Shown: positions 12,080 to 25,500, counted from the first letter of the stretch. The stretch: 64,000 nt of DNA from Coniochaeta sp. PMI_546 (GCA_021432605.1 MU271157.1:575144-639143); one strand, 5' to 3'. Translations and numbers: made by a program. Notes: a model not told the origin generated them from the sequence alone.

Positions 12080-15000
12080 GCGCTCAGATCCAATATGGTG
12101 TCGTCACTCTGAATTGCAATATACATAACAGGCGATGTTCTCGGCTCTGTTGTGACGGCTCTGTCGTTTGTCTGACGCTATCACGTGCTACGTCTCGAAA
12201 CGAGAAAAAGACTGCAACGACTATGGAATTCGGAGGAGGAGTTCATTTGGCAGACACACTTGAACCGGTGGAGGATCGTAGCTCAGCCAAGGGCGTCCCA
12301 AGTCCAACCCATTGAGCCTAGTACCACCGGCTGATCCGTTTTCGTTTGCCTCAGAAGAGGTGACGCCTTCGGGAGATTGCGAGACACCGGCGAGGTTTCA
12401 CCCACCCGCCTTAGGGTCATGCTTTGCCAGCTCAGCGTCCTCGTGATGTAAACAAAGATTGGCCAGCGAGGTGGTAATCTCGGCATGCGAAGCGCGGCTA
12501 AACCCTTTCGATAGTCCCTTACAGCGACTGATGTATGGGGAATCCACCTCAGAATGGAGGATTTCATGATAACGCAAATGTGTATGTGAGCCTTGTCTGG
12601 CTTGTCAGCGGCCATGTCTGGGTCAGGCTTCGCCCGGGTTGAGTGAGGAAATCGAAACGCCGGACAGTTGCATGTATGCATTTGTCAATCTGCACGAAAT
12701 CCCAATCCCGATCCGAGTGCTGCTCCCCCTTAACAGTCGTCCGCATATCGTCCAGAAGCAGTTCGTGGAGGATGTGTACGCATCAGCCAATGATCCATCT
12801 CTAGATATGCTGATCGAGGCGAACGTGGCGACTTCTTAGTGTTGCATGTTAATCTTACCTTATTTATGCAAACGCCACCGGCGGGTTGACTCCATCTCCT
12901 TCCTATCCGCAAGGTCGTTCGAACCTGGGAGGAGTCACCGCCCCATTGCCGTCACTCCATGACCACCACGGTCGTCTGTGTTTCGTTGCTGGTGAGATCG
13001 TTTAAGGATCCGATTTTGCCGTACGCCCATGCCTGGGAACAACATCAGAGTCGTCTCTCTGTTTTACTGACAACGACCCTGTACACCAATGCTCCGGCGA
13101 ACTCTTGCCATGGCCCAGCCCGGAGGAACCAGCTCGGCCATCGTGGGTGACCGCCACAGAGCGGTTGAGGTGAACACTGTTCACTCGTCTGCTTGCTGGC
13201 AGGCAGGCCCCCATAACGGGCCGCAGATTTGGTTCAGTAAACGTGATAGATGGAACATTCGAGTGGTTCAGGAGAGATTTAAGTGGTTGCATGGCAGGAT
13301 GCCATACATGCACGGTACAACGGATCTGCGGTGATATTATGCGGCACAAAAAGAACATGCAAAACAGGCGTGGGTGAATGAAGACGAGTCAAGCTTAAAA
13401 GCAAGTGGTAATAATAATCAGTATGCGGCCCAGGCCGTTACACACCACCACCGCCAGAAATGTTTGGAGACTGTGTTGCTCTGGTTTCCACGGAGGGATC
13501 GCCGTCGCTTTCCACCTGTCGATAGCATGTCTCTTGCCCCAAGGGTGAAGGAAGCAGTGTGGTAGAGACACCGATCACGGCCCTGATCGGATGTTCCTCC
13601 TGTAGTATGACGTTGCATAGGTCAGATGAGATCGGGTTTAGAAAGGCATGGTGACATGAGGGTGAGGTGACACAGAAAGAGCACATTGATGTTCAGCACA
13701 ACTAGTTTCAAGCAGTGATACTGTTGACACATCCGCTTCCAGTCTAGAAGTGAAGGTTATGCCGCTCGAGATACGCCGCAACCCAAGTCTGAGCTATGTA
13801 GTCTGATTGTCAGGCACTCGCTGGATGTCACCAAGGTGTTCACCCAGTCCTCGGCACAAGATATGCCCCGAGGGAGTGCCAGTTTGCGATGTGAGTTCCC
13901 GTCACATTACTAGCAGCATAACATTGTGATCGTAACGGTATGGATCCAGCCTGATGGAATAACGAACTCTAAGCGACAAGGTACGGACGTCAAGGCAAGG
14001 GGGAAGCTGGAAAAATGCCTGTATTACATATGGCCTTAGTCGGAGTCGAAGTCGAAGTCGAAGTTCGACATCGTTCCCGCTTGGGTTTAGCTCTGGGCTC
14101 GGTTACATAAGCATGATGGGAAGCAGCTGTTCTTATCAGATGTCGAAGAGGATTTCCCCACCTTTTTCACTTCACTCCAACCAAACCAGAGTTGACGCTT
14201 CCAGGTTCACAGTCTCTTTTCTCCACCAAATCCTCCGCCAGTTCAGCACTTGGGCCTGCTGAAATCCACTTCGTCGCAGTGCGACTTAAGCGATGGAAAG
14301 ATAACTGTCGACAGTCCTGCAGTAGTGGAAGAACCGGGGACTCTGTACACGTCATGCTCGCTAATACTAGCCCGCAGGACCTCGCTGGGAATGGAAGCAT
14401 ACCGCAATAGACAGACGACTGGTTGCTGGCCAGCCGTTCCTTTTCGTGAAGGCGTTATTCGCAGTTCAGCCGGCTATGGCCACTGCCACTTCCCACTGCC
14501 AATTGCTCCTAACATCCTCTCAATGCTGCTCTGGCCGTCCCATGCTGTCGACTAGTAACTCATCGGCTTAAGCATAAGAGAAAACTGGAAAACAACCTTG
14601 TAACGGCCGATTCAGTGATCGACGGAGCCTATCGTCCCCTTTCGCACGTATCAATTAAGTACGGCCCACCTTACTGTGGTAGCATGAAGGCTCCGCTCTG
14701 GTCTGGTCACTTCGAGATGGCCTCCTTCGATCCAGTCCATCTGGGAATCTGGGCAAGTCTGTGTCATTGGCACAGTATGGATGTATCAACAGTGCGTACA
14801 GACAGGTACGTACGCGCATTTGATTCTACATTGTCGACCATAGCAGAGGATCCAAGCCAACCTACATACAGACACATACATCGCGGCCGCGGCATGGTAC
14901 CGTCATGGAGCTGCTCTGGATTCCTGATTTAATATCAAGCGAAGCATTGCCAACTCATCATTGCATGATGTATTATGGTCCTGCACCGTGCTCAATTACT

Positions 15001-17156
15001 TCTAGTAGCCTGCCTCGTTCACCCCGTTGTCCATTCAGGAACGATCTCTCTGACTTTTGGGCCATGTTGCAGGCATGCCAGGGTTTGGCCCCAGTCCCAG
15101 CCACTGGACTGTTCATGCACCTCATTTTTCTTCACCGACTTCGTGGTTCCGCCTCAAGCCAGTCATTTCGACCTTTGTTTCCGGCTTCTACCACACGTCG
15201 ACCACCCTTTTAGAACTATTCGAACCGCCCCGCCGGCTAGGTTCCATCGTGGCACATTGAATCTGGCCAACCCCTGGAGAGACAACGGAGACTCTGTTGC
15301 TCTCGCTCTACCTGTCAACACCGGGCAAGCGCCCACCGTCACGATTTCGACCGTCATTGTCGTCCCAAGAACCTCGATGCTCAGTCGTGATTTGCCAGTG
15401 CAGCTTTTGCTGACCAGATTTGAGTTTGGGCTTGGGCAACTATTCTGCTGACCATCGTCTTCGGCCGGCGAATCGCCCTTCAGATCCAAGCTGCCGGCGA
15501 CGTTAGGCTGGTCCACAGAAAAGTCGATGGATATTGTCTGCTGTCAGCTCCACCAAGGCGCTTGACCTACCAGCATAACCGCTTTCTCAGCCGAGCCCAT
15601 CAACTCTATCTCACGAGGTTTGTCACGACTGTCCTGGGCCAGTCACCACTGGTACACATCCGGATCGTCACCGGAGGTATACGGCCGTCTTCTACGGACT
15701 GTTACTCGCTCGATACATCGGTACCTCTCTCAAAGCACCCCCGCTGGCCGTCATGGCAGGACCGATATGCATGTCTGCATCGAAGGTACTGCTATTACGT
15801 TCGACCTTGGGTCTGCATTAGCCGTCTCAAGTACCTTCAGATGTCACATTGTCTTGCGATACATGCATTAGTAGCCACTAGTAAGGATCTCCTGTCGAAG
15901 CTGCAAAGTTGCAATGCAATGAAGACACCGTCTTTCCTTGACATCCCCTCCAGCTCCTTTGCCCTTGTCCCTTCACGCACGAATGTCCCTTCTCCACTTG
16001 TCAAGTCGTCTGGCTTGTTGGCTTGTGTCGTTCTCTCATAGCTTCACTGGACCGGCATATACACAAGCGCGCTTCTTTCTGCGTCTAGTACAGTACCTCG
16101 TCCAGTTTGTCAACAGGCAGGGGCGAGAGCAGTGGCCAGACTGTTGGTGAAAGTCCTCCTTCCGTTCGATTCGTAGATTAGCCTCTTAGTTTGCCACCTC
16201 ACCTTGCCGCCTAAAGTACCTTGATTCTGCAATGCCATGTACGGCATGTACATACAATTGTACTCTGGCCACACTCAGTACGCGCTTTTGTCCAGCAATG
16301 GGCTCGACATCGCCCCATGTCTCTCGCTTTTCCAGTGTATCGGGGATTCCATTGGAACAGGGTCCCGAGTAGGAAAGTTTCTTGCAGACATCTTGCCCCA
16401 GTATCTCCACAATCCGGCGGTATTCGAAAGACGTTATAGGGATCAGTTTGGAGTCTTAACGCTGTCAATGTGCGAGAACGATACTTATCGGAGGCTGGTC
16501 GATCTTCGCCAAGCTAAGGGCGTTCTTCCCACCCCTCCTTCCAGATGTTGCGGGTGGAGTAGACCCCAGTCTCAGCGGTTTTTATCAACTGGTAACGACA
16601 CACGCCAACACATCAAGATGGGTCACACTGTGAGAGCCGCATCACGACTCCGTTTAGAGAACTCACAATTTTCCCTTCCATCCCGGTCCTCGAATCACCC
16701 ATCCCGTAATTTCCTTACCTTTCTCCGGTTGCTGGGAATGGTAGACATGCCATTGACAGGCCCCCGCACTTCAAGTCTTTGATTTCTGCAATAAATCACA
16801 CCAATGTCTCGCCGGTTGCTGGCCAAACTCTCCTGTGACATGAAGCCTTGGAATTACTTACGTGGCATACGGATCAGTCAGCCTTAACTTCACCTCACCC
16901 ACGGCCGGACACACCCTTTCTCTGTAGGACAAGCTTTGCTGCGGACTACCTTACTTCCACCGGTCTATTCAGAAGTTAGAGTTTGGCTCGAGTGCATCTC
17001 GGGGGCCGACTTACACCCCGCAAGCCGGTCTTCGCCCTGCCATTACGCAGCGTTTCTTACTTCTTTTTGCTCTCCCTGGTCCAGCTTCACTCTGCCATCT
17101 AGGCATACTGGCGGTCTCCTCTTCTAAAACACTTTAATTGACACATCTGCAACACA
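12080..17156. other. Gene-poor stretch, 5.1 kb
   Basis: No gene can be supported on either strand. Frames of up to about 180 codons occur (for example 16237-16782) but have no domain and no consistent exon joins. A small hexanucleotide microsatellite of GTCGAA type is at about 14041-14062. The right end is the 5' flank of the dsRBD-like gene. No tRNA or 5S rRNA was found by eye. Confidence 0.45.
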
Positions 17157-17982
17157 ATGGGAGGATTCTATATGCAGTATCTGGAAAGTGAGTGTTGCCA
17201 TCGATCTCTCCAAGTTGGAAATCCTTCTGTTTTTGCCCCGGTTTTCCGACCCCTCCAAAAACTGTCTCACGGAGACAACGCAAAGACATCATGGAATCGC
17301 CTGGGGCACCTAGGACTGAGATAGGGTCACATCCCCCCTGCAGCCAGAAGCGTGGTGGTGTCAACATGGCATTCGTTCTTCGGATCGAATCCCTGGCACT
17401 ACCATTGCTGCGAGCCCAATTGTTCGTTCAATTACAACTTGGTGCTTCCGAACACTAGCTCGGTAGGGCTGGAGATGGCTGCGTTGGGTTGTCGTGCAGA
17501 TTTGTCGCGTCATACTCATTGCAGATCCGTTGTCTGCGAGTGATTTTCAGCTCTCTACGAACCCCACGGGGTCACTGGAGGCGTGCCTGGGGCTTCGATG
17601 GCTAACTGAGGCTTTACTTGCAGGCCTTTGCCGGCGACGCGGATGGGGGGACCCCTCATACGAGCACATTCGGACAACTAATGGCTGGACCTGTCTGGTG
17701 TACGTCAACGGCCGCGAGTACCAGACGGATCTTGCCTACGAATCGGACATGCTTGCACAGGAGAACGCGGCCATGCGGGCTTTCATGGTCTGCAGGAACT
17801 TCTCTGTAAACGGTGGTATGCTAGCCAGGAACGGCATCGTCCAGGGACTGCCAGTGGATGAGACCACCCGCAAGCACCGGAAGTCCCCTAGACACAATAA
17901 GCCGGTTTCGCATCATGGACACCGGCACAGCCAACGGTCTGGCCACCACTCGAGCAGCAGCTCGACGACCTCACTGGAGTGA
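17157..17982 (+). CDS. Small dsRNA-binding-domain-like protein
   Basis: Two exons, 17157..17187 and 17624..17982, encode 129 residues. Exon 1 is only 31 nt and encodes MGGFYMQYLE. The 436-nt intron has a GTGAGT donor, a GCTAAC branch point at 17601-17606 and a TTGCAG acceptor. Residues 4-72 have the shape of a double-stranded RNA-binding motif: an N-terminal helix (YLESLCRRRGW), P-x-Y, three short strands including YVNGREYQT, then an Ala-rich helix (AQENAAMRAF). The conserved-looking FSVNGGMLARNGIVQGLP follows, and the tail is His/Ser/basic-rich and probably disordered. There are no catalytic residues. RNA binding is inferred from the fold pattern only. The gene stands alone in a gene-poor region. 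Confidence 0.75.
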
Positions 17983-20719
17983 GGTCGGGTCGGTCAACCA
18001 AACAAGGGATGGGTGGCCACATCTCTTGCCCAGGACGGAAATTTCCCGATTGGATTGGACACTGCATTCAGGAGACATCCGTATGGTTCCCATGCCGATG
18101 GAGAGCAGGAGCTCAGGGGTTGAACTTCACACATAAACTTGGAATGGCTTCACAGCAACACGACGAGACGAGACCGTGGAATTTATACCCGCTACCGTTG
18201 GACATCCAACAAGAGCAGAATGAAAAAAAGAGAGGCAGAAAGACGGAGAGCAGGAGAACAGACAATTATGCCACGTGGGATCAGGATGATTCCAAGCCCA
18301 AAATTGCATGCATCCCGAGGTCATGAATTAACGAAGCCACGACTTAGATCATTATCCATCAGCTTATGACTTTCTACGGACGACCATTTTCCTTTTTCGG
18401 TTTTCTACATTTCCAAGCTGTTCGGTTGTCTTGTTCCTTCTCTACCACTGACTGTTACGACTTCACTTCAAGACTTCTCATGACCGGACCCTTTTGGTTG
18501 GGATACACAGGACCAACCGGAGCGGACTTGATGACTGGACCATCCAGCAGGCAACTCTGTTTGGCCACAAAACCTTTTCTCGCCCCCTAGATACTGTCTC
18601 AGTAGCTCATGGGGCACGGGAGGTCTGAAAGGAGGGGACGTTGCAAATTTCTTATCCGTCGATAGTCGCGAATTGGGTATAGAGTGTCGACGCTTGTCGA
18701 CCATAGCATTCGTTCAGGTTCTTTCCGAAAAGCGGCGGTGCATCAAGCAAGCGTCGGTTCTACAGTGTCATGTTTTCATTCTCACGAAGTCTCATATTTT
18801 CTCCTACACGACTGGCTCATGCCTCCACGACTTGAATGAACTGGGTGGAACTCTGGCTTTGCAATAACAATAACGACCACGACAAACACCGGACGGTGTG
18901 TCTGACGAAGAGGAGGAGAAAGGCGAGTCATCGTGATCTATGATGCAGATCTGGACATACTATGATTTACTTTCTACATAGTCATCTATCTACCTGGTTA
19001 AATATAAAGCATTTACGCGGCACATGAACGCAGAGGGCTGATGTGTCTGTCCTAGCTGAAACTATCGCCATAACCATGATACACGCTGCACAGCAAGACC
19101 AGTCGAGCCACCGGGAAGAATCTGATACCTTGCTGACCATATATCTATAAGGTGAGCCACAAGCGGTCTCGCCAGCACCAAAGCCCATTGTCACAAGCCG
19201 CACCCCGGCTTCAATGGGCTCCCGGGGAAAAAGTGTGGCTGGCCCTGATGTAGGGCTGTTATAGGCTGCGAACGAGGTCAAGTCCCAGCCAAGGGAATGT
19301 CAAGGGTGGCATGCACGACATCGAGCGTTGAAGCAACCACCACCGTCGCCCAAGTGTCCCAAAATAGCAAAGCGTTGTGAGCTGAAGGTGGGCTGTCACG
19401 CAGCGGGGTAGAGATCACGTGTTCCTCACGATCAGGCGATCTGCACAACGCACAACTATGGTCAAGCTCAGGGAGGTCGCGCTTGCCCTTCGTCAGCAGT
19501 AAGTTTCAAATGGTTGCCTCAGCAATTTATCTAAGTTACCTAATTAGAGCCAAGGCATTCCTTGGGACCGTTGAAATCAAGATCGACTCCAGTTGGCATA
19601 GTTGTTTGAAAGTTACTGGCATAAATACTCAACGTCCAGTTCGGACCGTAGGAGCCCCCACATCAGTACGGTATTCAGACAACGCCGGTCCCGGCAGTCG
19701 GTGGCCGGGACCCCACTCCGTTCCTACAACCTGTTTTCACCCCTTTGGACTTTCCCGTATATGCATACACTTCACGGGATGTATCTCGATTTGAAATGGG
19801 TCTCCACGCCCGCCGCATTACTGCTCCCCTGATCAAGATGTAAAGCTCCTACTTTCACCCGTCTGTTTCTACAAGCTTTTTTGCAGACTCACCGTCGGGG
19901 GAAAAATTGATATCAGCAGACAGCCAAGCTGGGCCAGACTCAATTCAGAGAGGGGTTTGGCACTGATAGTGCCCGCTTCACGTCGTCTGGGCTGTCATTA
20001 GACCATCAATAGCCGCAAGAGCTACGAATTCGAGTACGGACTTTGCCACCCTGATAGGTCACCTGGACAGGGAGCGTCTGATGCAAGGAGAAGGGCGACC
20101 TCATGGATCAGTCAGCCAGATGTGAATATCTCGTGAAAGCAACTTCGTAAACCAAAAATACATGTAATTGCGGCGTGCAAGACGAATCTCGCCAGATTTT
20201 CAAGGAACCAGCCAGTAAAATTGCCCTCGAGATTTGTAGGTGGCTCGTGTCCAAGTTCAGTGTCGCTGATTGGATGCTTGACAACAGGAGATGGGACTCC
20301 TTTCCCCCTATTTCACCATTTCCTGGGGCCGATCTGCGCCAGTGAATTCAAGCGACCGTGACCCAGCCTTGCGCTAGTGCTAGCGAACCTGGAAAGGCCT
20401 ACACGTACACAGTAAAGCTTCGAAAACCAAAGTGTCCTTCTCCAGCTTCCCCGACCTTCATCCGGTTCAACGTGATTTTCTCTACACTCTCAACTACCTA
20501 GAGATCAGCTGCGTACTGTGCATCGCCGTGACTGAGTGATACTCGGCGAGATCTCCTTCTTGCCCCCTTCAATCTAAATATAGCCCTCTCTATTCTAGCT
20601 CTAGGGATCACAAGACTGCGCTTGCGCGTTCACGCTCGTTTCCCCTTTCTAACTTCCATCTTCGTACACTCGTTTGACCACTTCTTTGAATCCCATCTTT
20701 CTCACCACAAACCAGCAAG
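17983..20719. other. Intergenic, 2.7 kb
   Basis: 3' flank of the dsRBD-like gene and upstream region of the GDP-mannose pyrophosphorylase gene. The last 150 nt (about 20560-20719) are CT-rich, as is usual for the leader of highly expressed fungal genes. A short ATG frame at 19458 runs into a GTAAGT-like site but gives no believable protein downstream. Confidence 0.4.
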
Positions 20720-22058
20720 ATGAAGGGTGAGTGCATGCCAATCACCAATATCTTTAACTAGGAGCTATGGAATCGACTGACTAACTGACATTGTCCCAGC
20801 TCTAATCCTCGTTGGTGGCTTCGGCACACGCCTGCGACCTCTTGTATGCAGTCCATCCCTCGACTCGCGAGTTCGACATTTGTCGACCTACCTGCACACA
20901 TCGAGTACATTGTCCACTGACATGCCTCCGCTCTTAGACACTCACACTCCCCAAGCCATTGGTGGAGTTTGGCAACAAGCGCATGATTCTGCACCAGATT
21001 GAGGCTCTGGCCGAAGCTGGCGTTACAGACGTCGTCCTCGCCGTCAACTACCGCCCAGAGGTTATGGAAAAGCACTTGGCAGAGGTTTGTTCTCAATCGA
21101 AGTGGATTGATTCCAAGCGAGATCCCAATGCTGACCGGTGGACCTGTCTTGCGAGATATAGTATGAGAAGCAATTCGGCATTAAGATTACCTTCTCGATC
21201 GAAAACGAGCCTTTGGGCACCGCCGGGCCTCTGAAACTCGCAGAGAATATCCTCCGCAAGGACGATTCACCATTCTTCGTCCTGAACTCGGACGTAATTT
21301 GCGACTACCCCTTCACCGAGCTCGCAGCCTTCCACAAGTCGCACGGCGACGAGGGCACCATCGTCGTCACAAAGGTGGAGGAACCATCAAAGTACGGCGT
21401 TATTGTCCACAAGCCCAACCATCCTTCCCGCATCGACCGCTTCGTCGAGAAGCCGGTCGAATTCGTCGGCAACCGAATTAATGCCGGCATGTATATCCTT
21501 AACCCCTCGGTCCTCGACCGCATAGAGCTGCGCCCCACCTCCATCGAGCAGGAGACTTTCCCAGCTATCGTTAGAGACGGTCAGCTGCACTCCTTCGATC
21601 TAGAAGGTTTTTGGATGGATGTCGGTCAACCCAAGGACTTCCTGACCGGCACCTGCCTCTACTTAAGCCACCTCACCAAGAAAGGCTCGAAGCTCCTCAC
21701 CCCCACCAGTGAGCCGTTCGTCCACGGCGGCAACGTCCTTATCGATCCCTCCGCCAAGATTGGCAAGAACTGCAGAATCGGACCCAATGTGACCATCGGT
21801 CCTGATGTCGTCGTCGGTGACGGTGTCCGCCTTCAACGTTGCGTCTTGCTCTCCGGCTCCAAAGTCAAGGATCACGCCTGGGTGAAGAGCACTATTGTTG
21901 GATGGAACAGCACAGTTGGCCGCTGGGCTCGTCTGGAGAACGTCACTGTCCTCGGTGACGATGTGACAATCGGGGACGAGATCTACGTCAACGGTGGCTC
22001 TATTCTCCCTCATAAGAGCATCAAGGCCAATGTCGACGTCCCTGCTATCATCATGTAG
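20720..22058 (+). CDS. PSA1: Mannose-1-phosphate guanylyltransferase (GDP-mannose pyrophosphorylase)
   Basis: Four exons, 20720..20726, 20800..20843, 20938..21084 and 21162..22058, give 364 residues, the usual length. The first coding exon is just 7 nt (ATG AAG G). Residues 1-230 are a nucleotidyltransferase domain beginning [17 protein letters not shown], with the G-x-G-T-R-L-x-P-L-T signature split by an intron after RPL. It continues with the substrate-binding [10 protein letters not shown] and NSDVICD segments. The C-terminal third is a left-handed beta-helix of hexapeptide repeats ([20 protein letters not shown]). The enzyme makes GDP-mannose from GTP and mannose-1-phosphate in the cytosol, feeding N- and O-glycosylation, GPI anchors and cell-wall mannan. 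Confidence 0.97.
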
Positions 22059-22939
22059 ACGTCACACGAGGCTTTGCTTTCTCAGCGCGATGTCGGGCCC
22101 AAATGTCCGATGATTCGAACAACTTCTGTTATATGGCTTCATAATAGCATGCTCTTCGAAAACAACAACACTCCGAGTCCCAGCCTGGAACTGGTAGACA
22201 GATATATTCTCCCCTCGACATCCAATTCTTTCTTGGGTTCTCGTTCTTCGACTCTAGTCTTTTTCTTGCGTTTAGGGCGAGGGAAAAGGCGTGGCGCCGG
22301 ACATATTGCTGTGCGTTTATAGTGACACGGATTCTTGCCCCTTTAGATGTTGACGGTTGGGGAAAGAGAGATACCATGTGTCACGTCGGAGTGCATGTGT
22401 GATTCAGAGGGCATGGAAATGTGGAACGGCATCCAGGAGTTTGCTGAGAGCAGGAACATGTGGAAACACCTCGCATCGTCTACGGGAGATGAGAGCATAT
22501 GGACTGGTGGACATAGACCCGGGGTCTCTGCACCAAGCGTAGCAAGCGCGCACGCGTCGATAGCTACCAATGGTCGTTTCTGCTCAGCTTGACTTGCCTT
22601 TGATTCGTTTTGTGCAATGCAAGGCTACCCAGTGCTGATAGACATGTACAAACTCTCTTGATAGCGTGACCACGTCTGCCAGTGACATGAATAGCATCAA
22701 CTTCTGAAGGATTCGAGTTTCTTCAACCTTACCTGATCCTATGTCATGCCACCCTACCCATCAATCAGTCACTTTCCACATATCTCACGCCACGCCGTGC
22801 AACCCAGCTTGTTCTGATCTATACTTCTGATACTGACAGAACACCCTTGACCATACAGATTTGCACGTCTTATACAAGTGGTATCTGTCTAATTCTCTAG
22901 TTTTCTACAAGTCAAGAGGAATCCTAATCTTACAACAAA
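22059..22939. other. Intergenic between convergent genes
   Basis: Holds the 3' UTRs of the convergent GDP-mannose pyrophosphorylase (+) and glycerol kinase (-) genes. Nothing else is recognisable. Confidence 0.5.
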
Positions 22940-24640
22940 TTAGTTACTCCTATCCTGCTCCCTAATCCAACCCCTGCTCATATCCACAGCCTGCGTCCAC
23001 TTCTGGAACATGTAATCGGCCTTTTTCTGCGACATCTTTGGCGTAAACACCCTCCTGCCGACCTTGTTGACATCATTCAATTCCTCCAGCTCGTTCCACA
23101 CACCGACCGCCAGACCGGCAGCCACGGCAGCGCCGAGCGCCGTAGTCTCGCGCATGACCGGCCGGTCGACGGGGATCTGGGCAATGTCGGCCTGCGCCTG
23201 CATGCAGACGTCCGAGTTGGACAGGCCACCGTCGACGGCTATCCTCTCGAGCTTGTGACCCGAGTCCTCCTCCATCGCCTTCAGGATGGCCCGTGTCTGG
23301 AAACAGGTTGCTTCCAGCGTTGCGCGAGCGATATGAGCCTTTGTCGTGTACTGCGTCATGCCGACTAATTCTCAAGTTAGTCTCCATCCTCCAAAAGGTT
23401 CTGTCAGTTGCAACTCACACAGCGTCCCCTGCGCATCGTCAATCCAATACGGGGCGAACAGGCCGCTGAACGCCGTAACGAACACCAGGCCAGCGCTGTC
23501 CTCCACGCTCTCAGCCAACTCGCTGACCCTGCTCGGGTCCTCAACAAAGCCCAAGTTGTTCACCAGAAACTTGACACCCGAGCCAGCCACTGCAATGCTC
23601 CCCTCGAGCGCATAAACCGGCTTTCTCCCCTTGCCAAAATCGTACGCCACCGTCGCCAACAGCCCGTTCTTCGAAATGACTGGCTCCGTGCCCACATTAT
23701 ACAGCAAGAAGCACCCGGTACCATACGTATTCTTGGCCTGCCCGGGCGAGAACCCGCACTGTCCCACCAGAGCGCTAGACTGGTCGCCGAGACACCCCGT
23801 GATCGGCACGCCCTCTAACACGCCAGAGGCAATCTTTCCGAAAGCCTCGGCATCCGAACTCGGCACGATTTGAGGGAGATGTATCTTCCTCTGATCAATA
23901 CCAAAGAAAGCTAGGAGTTTCTCGTCGTACTGCAGCGTCCTCAGATTCATGAACATGGTCCGACTCGCGTTCGTGCCGTCGGTGACGTGGACCTGCCTCT
24001 CCGCTTTGGCTCCGCCGTTTAGCCGGTAAATCAACCAACTATCCACGGTTCCGAAGGCCAGTCTACCCTCCTCGTACGCCTTCTTCACCCGCTCGTCGTT
24101 CTGCAGCAGCCACAGGAGCTTGACACTGCTCGGGTACGTGCTCAGCGGCAGACCGCAGAGCTCAAGCAGTTCGCCCGCCCCCTCCCTCTCCTTAAGCTCC
24201 CTCACCAGACCCGTCGTCCGCGTATCTGGCCATACGACCGCGTTCCCCAGTGGCTCGCCCGTCTCCTTATCCCACACCACCGTGGTCTCCCTCTGATTCG
24301 TGATGCCCACGGCCTTGATCCTCTTCCTGTCTCCGCCCTTCTCCTCGAATTTCCTCACGCACCCTTCGATACAGTCCTCTACACTCTTCAAGAGCTCCAA
24401 GGGATCCTGCTCGTGCCACCCAGACTTGGGGTAGAGGCTCTCGAACTCGAGCTGGTGCATGGCCACCGGGTCGCCGGCGCCGTTGAAGATCAGGAACCGG
24501 GACGAGGTCGTCCCCTGGTCGATCGAGCCCACGAACCAGTTGTGCGCCAGCTCGGCCGGGGTCTCGGTTATGCCGTGCGGGAGGTGCTCTTCCGCCTGTT
24601 GTTTCTGCCCGCCGGGCTGGGAGCCGGAGAGGGTAGTCAT
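22940..24640 (-). CDS. GUT1: Glycerol kinase
   Basis: Two exons, 24640..23419 and 23364..22940, give 548 residues. The 54-nt intron (GTGAGT donor, GACTAACTT branch point, ATTAG acceptor) rejoins the FGGY-family segment DDAQGTLFGMTQYT. The N-terminal ATP-binding motif is SIDQGTTSSRFLIF. GWHEQDP and the catalytic-region Asp in PYWIDDAQ are present. Both FGGY-kinase signatures are recognisable (NTYGTGCFLL and the C-terminal DGGLSNSDVCMQAQAD). The enzyme phosphorylates glycerol to glycerol-3-phosphate in the cytosol for glycerol use and lipid synthesis. The N-terminal extension of about 35 residues (Gln/Gly-rich) is longer than in bacterial enzymes, as is common in fungi. Confidence 0.96.
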
Positions 24641-25500
24641 GTTGCTGGTGCTTGCCGTTGGCTGATACCGTGAGGATTCGCTTGTGAGGCTTTGTGTCGA
24701 CCGTCTAGAACCCCTTGTGGTATGACCTTTGGTGTCTGCGACAGTTTTGATGAATGTCCGCGACGACGATATCGGCGCTACGTCATAAACACCGACTCCC
24801 AGATCCTAGCAGTCCCCGTGCGACAGCGGCATGTGATTCCGTCCCGTGACTGGCCGAAATGTTGTGTAACTTCGCCTAAAGGTTGGGCGAGCCAATGTTG
24901 TCAAAAAGCGGTTGCGGAGGGTGACTGACATTTTGCACCTTTTGCTTGACTCTCCATGGGGGTTTAAGAGTACTTTTTTTTCCCTATTCGGTACTCTCGG
25001 CATCACTTGCGCGACTCAGTTGAAGAAATGCCTCGACTTCCCCAGTCTTGCCCTGAGGCTAACTTGCGACGGCGCAATTATTGGTGGATAAACTGTGGAG
25101 AGGACGACTAATGGACCCTTGGCACATGCTGCTAACTGTGGGATGCCGTTTGGTAGCTGCGAGGCTATTCCCACTCGCTATTGAACACCGAGCAACCCCC
25201 CATGGGAACAGACGAGGCCATGGTCACCTTTTAAGAAGGTAAAGATGTAGATATTTTCATGAAGAGCAAAGTCTAATCTAATGCATGCTATCTGCTCATC
25301 GTGTTTCGAGACCCTGTGTAGGGCAAGACAAACTTCGAATCACCGTGTCATAGGTTCACCATCTACCCAATGCCAGAAAGTTCTCCCAAATTATATCCAA
25401 CCTGCCATGCAACTATCTGCCAATGCTTCGTATAATATGGAAAAGCAAACAGGAATCAAACGCTTGAATTCAAAAGCACCTGACCACACACACAAGCACA
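24641..25500. other. Intergenic: glycerol kinase promoter and GH81 3' flank
   Basis: Upstream region of glycerol kinase (24641 to about 25000) and 3' UTR of the GH81 gene to its right. No supported coding frame. A T8 run sits at 24975-24982. Confidence 0.45.

Noticed and set aside
12270-12320. A tRNA A-box-like string (TAGCTCAGCCAAGGG)
   Set aside because: No B-box (GGTTCGANNCC) at the right distance and no acceptor stem pairing.
12905-12925. B-box-like GTTCGAACC
   Set aside because: Palindromic match only; the T-arm stem does not pair and there is no A-box.
16237-16782. 181-codon plus frame
   Set aside because: No domain, mixed composition, overlapping minus frames of similar quality.
19458-19800. 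ATG frame at 19458 ending in a GTAAGT-like donor
   Set aside because: Downstream frames have no recognisable content and no consistent acceptor.
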